NCBI GenBank assembly: GCA_009711805.1
Contig: VEMX01000017.1
Coordinates: 20,327-84,326 of the forward strand
Direction of reading: 5' to 3'
DNA: 64,000 bases
From: Balneolaceae bacterium
Lineage (GTDB): Bacteria; Bacteroidota; Rhodothermia; Balneolales; Balneolaceae
The notes below the pieces were generated by a model, which saw only the letters and a program-made list of their open reading frames with translations, was not told the DNA's origin and did not search any database. Positions 8,706 to 15,284 of this stretch are shown here, piece by piece (positions within the stretch are counted from its first letter, which is position 1; each line of letters begins with the position of its first letter). The translations under genes and the position numbers were made by a program.

Positions 8706-10172
8706 TTACTTTGCTTTATTTATTGAATAGAATGACAAGGCCAAAACAAGCCCAAGGGTTACAACAAACAGGAATACAGAAGCTAATATCCCGGGCATAA
8801 GGATGGCATTAACCAATAGGGGTTTTAACCAAACAGCAGTCGCACAGCAGACGATAATTCCCAAACCTTCCCATATGTTGTAAGGTACCGCATATGCTTT
8901 GGTAGAATAGTAAAAGATAAGCAGAGCCATACTGCTATAGCTTATCAGCGTAGCGGTAGCAGCTCCCATCATCCCCCATAACGGAACAAGTATAATATTA
9001 CAGATGATGGTAATACCGGCTCCAAAAAGAGTAATACGGGCCAGGCTTTGCGTATTCTCCGAAATAAAAATTCCAGCAGAAAAATTGATATACCACCCCT
9101 GGAACCAGTAAGCTATAAGCAGCAGAGGAACTACTTTTAGGCCCAGCCAGTATTCTTGTCCAACCAGATAAAAGTCAAGAAAAGGAATTTTGACAGACAC
9201 AATTTGTTCAGCAAAAAGGGCCACTCCCAAAAACACCGCGGCAGCGGCCACATTAAAAGCACTAAATGTTTGAGCAAAAGTAACCGGAGCCGATTCTTCA
9301 TCCGATTCACGCATAAAAAAAGGCTGCCAGGCCATTCGAAACATCTGCACAATAAGGAGCATGAAAACAGCCAGTTTATAGCAGGCTCCGTAAATACCAA
9401 CTACATCATCGGGAGTGTACTCAGCACCATAGAGTGATGCTACAGTGCCTGGGTCCATTCCCTTCAGGAAAAAACGGTCCACAAGTTCATTGATAGCATG
9501 ACCAAAACCGGCAGGTATAAAAGGCAGTCCAAAATAAAGGGCTTTTTTGAGGAGGTCTTTATCCCAGCTGCCTTTAAATAAAGGCAAGGTGAATAATGCG
9601 GTGGCTATGGCTGTCAGAAATGAGGCAACCAGGTTGCTGATAAAGACGGCTTCGATTCCATAATCTAATCCCAGGATGAGATAAAAATTCAATCCAAGAT
9701 TAACAATAACATTGGCTGTTTTGAGGACGGCAAAGGTTTTGGGGCGTCGTACTATTCTTAATTCAGCAAAAGGAACTACGGCAATAGTGTCAAAAAATAG
9801 AATACCCAGCATCATCCAGAGAATAGGATCTCCGCTTGGAAGGCCAATTCGCGGTGCTATCAGGGGTTGAAGCAGCCATATCAGAACAACAAAAAGCAGG
9901 GAGGTGCCCAGCAGAAATAACTGCAGGGTTTTAAAAATGTCTTCAGCCTTATCGCGGTCTTTGCCATAGCGGATGTAAGTTGATTCCATCCCCATGGTAA
10001 AAAGGACATTGAAAAGGGCAATGGCGGCAAATACCAGGGTGACGATCCCATACTGGTTTTCAGCAAACACCCCGGTATGCAGAGGAACCAACAGGTACCC
10101 AATAAAGCGGGCAAATACGCTGCTGATGCCATAGATTAGTGTATCAGAAAAAAGTTCTTTGAGTTTCTTCAA
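8706..10172 (-). CDS. polysaccharide flippase (Wzx-like, MOP superfamily)
   Basis: A 488-residue integral membrane protein with about 12-14 hydrophobic helices and the N-terminal pattern of oligosaccharide flippases (DTLIYGISSVFARFIGYLLVPL). Such proteins move lipid-linked glycan units across the inner membrane for surface polysaccharide or O-antigen assembly. The start codon overlaps the stop of aroQ (ATGA, 10169-10172), so it is the last gene of a HIT-aroQ-flippase operon. No glycosyltransferase genes are nearby, so its substrate cannot be named. Confidence 0.85.
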   Translation of the reverse strand: MKKLKELFSDTLIYGISSVFARFIGYLLVPLHTGVFAENQYGIVTLVFAAIALFNVLFTMGMESTYIRYGKDRDKAEDIFKTLQLFLLGTSLLFVVLIWLLQPLIAPRIGLPSGDPILWMMLGILFFDTIAVVPFAELRIVRRPKTFAVLKTANVIVNLGLNFYLILGLDYGIEAVFISNLVASFLTAIATALFTLPLFKGSWDKDLLKKALYFGLPFIPAGFGHAINELVDRFFLKGMDPGTVASLYGAEYTPDDVVGIYGACYKLAVFMLLIVQMFRMAWQPFFMRESDEESAPVTFAQTFSAFNVAAAAVFLGVALFAEQIVSVKIPFLDFYLVGQEYWLGLKVVPLLLIAYWFQGWYINFSAGIFISENTQSLARITLFGAGITIICNIILVPLWGMMGAATATLISYSSMALLIFYYSTKAYAVPYNIWEGLGIIVCCATAVWLKPLLVNAILMPGILASVFLFVVTLGLVLALSFYSINKAK

Positions 10173-10606
10173 TCCCTGGGGTTTGTTAAATGTTCAATGG
10201 CTTGTACGCCGAGGATGTAGCTGTGCTTTCCAAAACCAGTAATAATACCATCCATTACCCGGCCGGTTATAGATTGTTCTCTGAATTCCTCGCGAGCGTG
10301 TATATTCGATATATGAACTTCAACCTTAGGAAGAGACACAGGTTCCAGCGCATCCCGGATGGCTACGGAGGTATGCGTGTAGCCGCCCAGGTTAGTAACA
10401 ACCGCTTCGGTTCCATCCTGCATAGCTTGCTGAATCCGGTTTATTAACTCCCCTTCCACATTACTTTGATAAAACTCAAAAGTGTGATCCGGGCAGGTGT
10501 TTTCAATGAAAGCCTGTAAATCAGAAAGAGTATACTCGCCGTATGTTCCCTGGTCGCGCTTACCCAAAAGGTTTAAATTAGGTCCGTTTATAATAAGGAT
10601 GTTCAT
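10169..10606 (-). CDS. aroQ: type II 3-dehydroquinate dehydratase
   Basis: A 145-residue enzyme of the standard length for type II dehydroquinases, which convert 3-dehydroquinate to 3-dehydroshikimate in the shikimate pathway. Diagnostic segments are NGPNLNLLGKRDQGTYG at the N-terminus (with the catalytic Tyr), QSNVEGELI, the NLGGYTHTSVAIRDAL loop and VEVHISNIHAREEFRE with the active-site His. It overlaps both neighbours by four bases (HIT gene upstream, flippase downstream), so the three genes are translationally coupled. Chorismate synthase, a later enzyme of the same pathway, lies at 26699 in a separate operon. Confidence 0.96.
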   Translation of the reverse strand: MNILIINGPNLNLLGKRDQGTYGEYTLSDLQAFIENTCPDHTFEFYQSNVEGELINRIQQAMQDGTEAVVTNLGGYTHTSVAIRDALEPVSLPKVEVHISNIHAREEFREQSITGRVMDGIITGFGKHSYILGVQAIEHLTNPRD

Positions 10607-11001
10607 AACCTGACCTCCTCTCGAATACGCCGGGCCAGTTCCTTCATTTGGTTTTCATCAAGATCTGTTTTTTTACCAAGACTAAAATTCTGGCTGGGTT
10701 TGTAAATGGGAATAAGGTGAATATGTGCATGAGGAACTTCCATCCCCTCTACAATAAGCCCGGTTCTGATAGGCTGTAAAGCCCGATCAATACCACAAGC
10801 TACTTTTTGGGCAAAAAGAGTAAGCCCGGAAAGCTCGTCAGGCTCAAGGTTGAACAGGTAATCGGTTTCCTTTTTGGGGATGACCAATGTATGTCCCTTT
10901 GCTGCCGGGTTGATATCGAGAAAGGCGTAACAGGCATCATCCTCTGCAATCTTGTAACTTGGAATGTTTCCGTCAATAATCTTGGTAAAAATACTCGCCA
11001 T
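10603..11001 (-). CDS. HIT family nucleotide hydrolase
   Basis: A 132-residue histidine-triad protein. The active-site motif H-A-H-I-H is at residues 91-95, preceded by the conserved FLDINPAAKGHTLVIPK region. Family members hydrolyse nucleotide-phosphate adducts such as adenosine phosphoramidate or dinucleoside polyphosphates; the substrate of this one is not known. It is the first gene of the operon with aroQ and the flippase, overlapping aroQ by four bases. The short intergenic region to the divergent thioredoxin-like gene must hold both promoters. Confidence 0.92.
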   Translation of the reverse strand: MASIFTKIIDGNIPSYKIAEDDACYAFLDINPAAKGHTLVIPKKETDYLFNLEPDELSGLTLFAQKVACGIDRALQPIRTGLIVEGMEVPHAHIHLIPIYKPSQNFSLGKKTDLDENQMKELARRIREEVRL

Positions 11002-11060
11002 AACTATGAATAAAAGGTGGTAATTTCATTAAAGATACTATCTCAAAAACAGAAATCCTC

Positions 11061-11555
11061 ATGTCGTGCACAGTCCAGGTTAAAGTTCTGCTTCTTTTTG
11101 GGGGGATGATGATCTTCGTTTCCCAAAAAGCACAAGCCCAAACCCAAAACATTATAGGTACCGTAAGTCAGGAAGAGTTACTTTCCCGCGAACGAATCTA
11201 TGACATTTATGCCCAGCGGTACAAACCAGAAAAGGAAGCACTGGATTTTCTCAAATCCTATACCGATACGGTAAAGGTGAAAGTTTTTTTTGGAAATTGG
11301 TGCCGGGAAAGCAAAAAATATGTACCGAGATTAATCAAAATTTTTCAATTACTTAGGAATGATTATTTTGAGATAGAGTACATAGGAGTGGGGGAACAAA
11401 AAAAACTTCCAAAAGAGTTTTTAAAAAAGTTTCATATCAAATATATTCCAACTGTTTTGGTCTTGGAAGGCAGTGATGAATTAGGACGCATTAAAGAAAT
11501 TTCGCAATACCGCATTGAAACTGAGTTGGTTCGGATCCTCAAAAAGGTACAATAG
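11061..11555 (+). CDS. exported thioredoxin-fold protein with a single-cysteine active site
   Basis: A 164-residue protein with a signal peptide (residues 1 to about 27, ending SQKAQAQ) and a thioredoxin-like fold. The active-site position reads WCRES at residues 80-84, so the usual second cysteine is serine. A conserved proline follows (IKYIPTVLVLEG). Exported thioredoxin-like proteins act in periplasmic thiol chemistry; a CxxS site would favour binding or isomerase-like action over oxidation, but this is inference. It is transcribed divergently from the HIT operon, and a tRNA gene follows 91 bases later. Confidence 0.75.
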   Translation: MSCTVQVKVLLLFGGMMIFVSQKAQAQTQNIIGTVSQEELLSRERIYDIYAQRYKPEKEALDFLKSYTDTVKVKVFFGNWCRESKKYVPRLIKIFQLLRNDYFEIEYIGVGEQKKLPKEFLKKFHIKYIPTVLVLEGSDELGRIKEISQYRIETELVRILKKVQ

Positions 11556-11602
11556 TGAGAATGCGATCAAAAATAGATGATCTAAAAAAAATAGATTTTT
11601 GA

Positions 11603-11634
11603 TTGTAAAGTGATTCTCAAATCCCTTATCTTTG
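11603..11634 (+). promoter_or_regulatory. Bacteroidota-type promoter of tRNA-Lys
   Basis: TTG at 11603-11605, a 21-base spacer and TATCTTTG at 11627-11634 match the TTG/TAnnTTTG layout of Bacteroidota housekeeping promoters. The predicted transcription start is just before the tRNA at 11647. Confidence 0.7.
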
Positions 11635-11646
11635 TGATCTGTTTTT

Positions 11647-11719
11647 GAACCGGTAGCTCAGTTGGTAGAGCAACTGCCTTTTAAGCCGTGGGTCGAGGGT
11701 TCGAGTCCCTCCCGGTTCA
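11647..11719 (+). tRNA. tRNA-Lys (anticodon TTT)
   Basis: A 73-base cloverleaf with a 7-bp acceptor stem (GAACCGG/CCGGTTC), D arm, anticodon loop CTTTTAA giving anticodon TTT, a perfect T arm (GAGGG/CCCTC) and discriminator A. CCA is not encoded. One oddity: the middle pair of the anticodon stem is T-C (ACTGC with GCCGT), where a pair would be expected. Confidence 0.95.
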
Positions 11720-11763
11720 CAACTTTTTTCAAACATTTTTTATAATGACTCTCTCTTGACCAG

Positions 11764-11797
11764 CCCCATACGATTGACCTCGGATGGGGTTTTTTTT
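11764..11797 (+). terminator. rho-independent terminator after tRNA-Lys
   Basis: CCCCAT pairs with ATGGGG, with an inner CGA/TCG pairing, and eight T residues follow (11790-11797). It closes the tRNA-Lys transcript. Confidence 0.85.
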
Positions 11798-11932
11798 GAC
11801 CTACCCCACCTCTTTTCTCATCGTCCGTTTTGTTTAAATACTTAAGGTTCTTTTACTAAAATTTCACATCATTTTTCATGTTTACTATAGGCGTTTCCGC
11901 TCTCACAATTACACTCAGAAAGAAGAGATTCA

Positions 11933-13864
11933 TTAAAGAATAATTATGGGTCGTAGTTTTTGAAGTGTCTTCGGCCCAATACCTTTAACATTTGTTATTT
12001 CCTGGACTGTTTTAAAACTTCCGTTCTCAGTGCGATATTCAATAATGCGTTTAGCATAGGCCGGACCAATTCCCGGAAGAAGTTGTAATGTTGCAGCATC
12101 AGCGGTGTTAATATTGATGGGAAATACCAGGTTGACAGCTCCTCCACCCTCTAACTCCTTAGTACGCAATACCCGAAGGCCTATTTTTGGGGGGAATTTC
12201 CAAAAACCAGCTTTTTTGAGTTTTGCATTAGATTCATACGCTTTAAAAGTGCGGATAGAATCTGGTTGCTGTCGGCCAAAGCCTGAATAACGGGCATATC
12301 CTTGTTCGAGCAACAGCTTATTCAAACTTCGGACAGTTCCGTTATCATCAAAGTGTATATAGCCATAAAAACTATTGTAATAGCTTCCGGGCATTTCATC
12401 GTTAATACCAGAAATACGCACTTTCCGCCCTTCCAGTACATTTCGGACATACTCTGCAGCCGCCACCGAATAAAAATCAGCTGAATCAGCACCGGCATAG
12501 ACGGATGGCACCTCAAGCCCAAGCAGCCGGATGCCATACCCAAAACCGGGCAGCAGTTCGATACTAAAATGGGATCCATCACGAATGGAGTATATATCAT
12601 ACCACTTGCCGGTGTTTATGGGAGGGGCTGGAGGATAGGTTTCTTTCTTGGCGCGGCTCATGGTTCCCATAAAATCCTGGTAGAACTGATTGGCTATTGT
12701 ATCCGAATATATAATTAGCAGGTTTTCATCATTATTGAATTCTGCATTCCTGGAAAAATTATATGAACCGGAGATCACCACTCCCACATCGTTGGAGTCG
12801 GGATGGGCAGCATCAAGAACAATGGTTTTATGGTGGAGTTTACGCAATTCGTTGGAGGGGAGAATCATTCTGCTTCCTGAGCGAGCTTCCTCGGATCCCC
12901 ATATTTGTTCTGCTTTTTTATATCTGCTATAGAAAGTGTAGTCGATAACACCATTCAATTTGATATTACCTGTAGCCGACCGATTCCACATTTTCTGGCT
13001 GAGGGGAATATCCGGAGTAATGGCAAAAGCCTGGAAGTTGATGTCGTGCTGTGCCTCTTCTCCAACGACCTCCACCAGGCGTTTACTGATGGATGGTTTA
13101 CTCCTTTCGCGGTTTACCGGTGCAAAGTAAAGCTCAACTTTTGTTCCACCTACATCAAAAATGTGTTGGCTTACATCTTTTTTGTCTTTATGGAACCGGG
13201 CCTGTAAGGGATTGGGTTCTTCGGTTGCACTCCCCCACATTTGATTGAATTCCTGCCGGTAGGCCCGGGTAACTTCGGTATCCTTTATAACAATGGTGTG
13301 GTTGGTGTTGTAGGCACCGGTGTATGTGAGGTTGGTGGAACCTGTCCACACATAGTCGTCATCAGGTGCAGGGCTTAGGGCATCGATTACAGCAAATTTG
13401 TTGTGCATGTCGGCTCCGTCATTCACCAGGTCATAATCGGCGATGGTTCCATCTGCCCGGTATACATCCCCGTCATCATCTATAGAAAGAATGCCTGCTT
13501 TGCTGAGCATGGTCCACATAGCTTCATCGATGGGCCCGGCATCGGTGCGATTGTGGCTGTCGGTCACAATACGGATACGTACTCCTCGTTTTTTGGCTCG
13601 AATGAGGGCCCGGGCAAGCCGGGGGTGTTCCAGATCATAAATACACAAATCCACACTTGAGTTGGCATTATCAATACGATCGGTTAGAGATTTGAACAGA
13701 TCGTAGCTGTGGTTGCTCGTGTTGCCGGAAATTGCAACGGTAGTATCGGCGGGCATATTGAAGTAGACAGTGATCCATTCATGCTGAGGTTGAGCGAATA
13801 ATGTCTCTGGCAGGTATAAAATCAGCAGTAAAGCACTTATAAAGAACTTCAATACAAAACTCAT
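11933..13864 (-). CDS. secreted PLD / SNase-like / helix-hairpin-helix fusion protein
   Basis: A 643-residue exported protein combining four parts. A signal peptide covers residues 1 to about 25. Two phospholipase D repeats follow, each with an HxK motif (HNK near residue 151, with GSTN after it, and HHK near 346, with GSYNFS after it), so a full bilobed PLD active site is present. Residues about 425-560 resemble a staphylococcal-nuclease-like domain (IRLLGLEVPS, AAAEYVRNVLEG, LLLEQGYARY). Residues about 585-643 are a ComEA-type double helix-hairpin-helix (NINTADAATLQLLPGIGP, VKGIGPKTLQKL). The combination points to extracellular nucleic-acid degradation or capture. The SNase catalytic residues were not verified. 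It is transcribed divergently from the ftsB-like gene. Confidence 0.82.
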   Translation of the reverse strand: MSFVLKFFISALLLILYLPETLFAQPQHEWITVYFNMPADTTVAISGNTSNHSYDLFKSLTDRIDNANSSVDLCIYDLEHPRLARALIRAKKRGVRIRIVTDSHNRTDAGPIDEAMWTMLSKAGILSIDDDGDVYRADGTIADYDLVNDGADMHNKFAVIDALSPAPDDDYVWTGSTNLTYTGAYNTNHTIVIKDTEVTRAYRQEFNQMWGSATEEPNPLQARFHKDKKDVSQHIFDVGGTKVELYFAPVNRERSKPSISKRLVEVVGEEAQHDINFQAFAITPDIPLSQKMWNRSATGNIKLNGVIDYTFYSRYKKAEQIWGSEEARSGSRMILPSNELRKLHHKTIVLDAAHPDSNDVGVVISGSYNFSRNAEFNNDENLLIIYSDTIANQFYQDFMGTMSRAKKETYPPAPPINTGKWYDIYSIRDGSHFSIELLPGFGYGIRLLGLEVPSVYAGADSADFYSVAAAEYVRNVLEGRKVRISGINDEMPGSYYNSFYGYIHFDDNGTVRSLNKLLLEQGYARYSGFGRQQPDSIRTFKAYESNAKLKKAGFWKFPPKIGLRVLRTKELEGGGAVNLVFPININTADAATLQLLPGIGPAYAKRIIEYRTENGSFKTVQEITNVKGIGPKTLQKLRPIIIL

Positions 13865-13879
13865 GGAACGAACCTTTAA

Positions 13880-13911
13880 TTGTTATTAATAAGCAAATTA
13901 ATGTATTTTTG
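13880..13911 (+). promoter_or_regulatory. Bacteroidota-type promoter of the ftsB-like operon
   Basis: TTG at 13880-13882, a 21-base spacer and TATTTTTG at 13904-13911 fit TTG-N21-TAnnTTTG. The ATG of the first gene is 35 bases downstream. Confidence 0.6.
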
Positions 13912-13946
13912 GCTCAAGCAAAGAAAAAATCTACAGTGCAAAAATC

Positions 13947-14252
13947 ATGAATCTACAGCTCATAAATCCTCTGCGTTGGAAAAAATCTTTTCTATTCTTT
14001 TTGTTAGCGGCCTTTGTAGTTGTATGGTTTACTTTTATTGATACCTATAGCCTTAAAATGCGTTGGGATCTTTATTCCCAAAAACAAGATTTAGAAGAGC
14101 GCACCATGGAGCTGAAGGAGAAATCGCAAGAATTACAGACAAAAATTGAAGACCTTAATGAAGACCCGGCCCTTCTTGAAAAAATAGCACGTGAAGAATA
14201 TGGCATGAGGAAGCCAGGGGAGACAGTATATAAGATTAAACGCGAGGATTAG
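13947..14252 (+). CDS. FtsB/DivIC-like septum formation initiator protein
   Basis: A 101-residue bitopic membrane protein: a short cytoplasmic N-terminus, one membrane helix (about residues 15-34) and a periplasmic coiled coil (about 45-75, rich in E, K, L and Q) followed by the conserved tail IAREEYGMRKPGETVYKIK. This is the usual layout of FtsB/DivIC proteins, which link early and late parts of the divisome through FtsL and FtsQ/DivIB. It heads a probable operon with the ROK kinase and lptD and has a recognisable promoter upstream. Confidence 0.85.
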   Translation: MNLQLINPLRWKKSFLFFLLAAFVVVWFTFIDTYSLKMRWDLYSQKQDLEERTMELKEKSQELQTKIEDLNEDPALLEKIAREEYGMRKPGETVYKIKRED

Positions 14253-14315
14253 CTCTTTACCGGGCTAACAGCGACTGGGTGCAAGCCTGTAATCGATAAT
14301 ATTTAGGCAAGTTTA

Positions 14316-15260
14316 ATGAAAGCGATTGGTATTGATCTTGGTGGAACGAACATAAAAGCAGCCATTGTAGATCAGGATAAAGGAATTGTAGAACAGACAT
14401 CCATCCCTACCGAGGCCAATGCGGGCAAAGAGATATTATTGGATCGAATAGCCGAACTGGCCAAAAACCTGGCTTCCAAAACAGAGGTGATTGGAATTGG
14501 TTTGGGGCTGCCGGGCATGGTGGCGCTTGACCAAAACACCGTAATGAATCCCCCTAACTTGCCGGGATGGATTACAGTAAAAGCAGGGGATGAAATTTCT
14601 AAAAGAGCAGGTTTGCAGTGTCGTATTGAGAATGATGCGAATATAGCGGCTTTGGGATCAATGTATTTTGGTGTAGGCCGGCAGTTTCAAAGTTTTATAA
14701 TGGTTACGCTTGGCACTGGGGTTGGAGGAGGCATTATTTACAATAGGCGGCTTTTCAAAGGAACTAAAGGTATGGCTGGGGAGGTTGGTCATGTAATTAT
14801 CAACTATGATGGACCTCGCTCTAACAGTGTAACGCCCGGTACGGCCGAAGCTTACCTCGGGCAGCGGTTTATAAGCAACTATGCACGCAGGCTAATCATG
14901 CAGAATGTTGAAAATGAGCTCTACAAAGAATTTGGAGATAATCTTAAAGAGCTCGAACCCGTTGATATATTCAGGTCGGCAAAAGAAGGCAATGAGCTGG
15001 CAATAAAAGTATTAAAAGAAAGCGGAAAACAGCTTGGCTATGCGATTATAAATTATGTGCACATACTGGATATCAGAAAAATTGTATTAAGTGGAGGAGT
15101 TTCTAAATCCGGAGCTTTTCTGATAGACCCTGCTTGTGATATTGTAGATAAGTATATGATGGAACCGTTTAAAGAAGACTTTGAAATTGTGCAGGAAGAC
15201 CTGGGTAACAACAGTGCTTTGTTAGGAGCTGCGGGTCTTGCTTTCGATTCTTTTTCATAA
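14316..15260 (+). CDS. ROK family sugar kinase (glucokinase-like)
   Basis: A 314-residue ROK protein. The ATP-binding motif GIDLGGTNIKAAIV is at the N-terminus, the catalytic Asp lies in IENDANIAALG (near residue 109), GTGVGGGII forms the second phosphate loop and GEVGHVII is the ROK-conserved Glu-His. The zinc-binding cysteine cluster common in ROK proteins is absent: the corresponding stretch reads SNSVTPGTAEAYLG. It is expected to phosphorylate glucose or a related hexose in the cytoplasm. No DNA-binding domain is fused. It lies between the ftsB-like gene and lptD on the same strand. Confidence 0.87.
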   Translation: MKAIGIDLGGTNIKAAIVDQDKGIVEQTSIPTEANAGKEILLDRIAELAKNLASKTEVIGIGLGLPGMVALDQNTVMNPPNLPGWITVKAGDEISKRAGLQCRIENDANIAALGSMYFGVGRQFQSFIMVTLGTGVGGGIIYNRRLFKGTKGMAGEVGHVIINYDGPRSNSVTPGTAEAYLGQRFISNYARRLIMQNVENELYKEFGDNLKELEPVDIFRSAKEGNELAIKVLKESGKQLGYAIINYVHILDIRKIVLSGGVSKSGAFLIDPACDIVDKYMMEPFKEDFEIVQEDLGNNSALLGAAGLAFDSFS

Positions 15261-15284
15261 ACCGAAATATAAAAGGCTTTGGGC

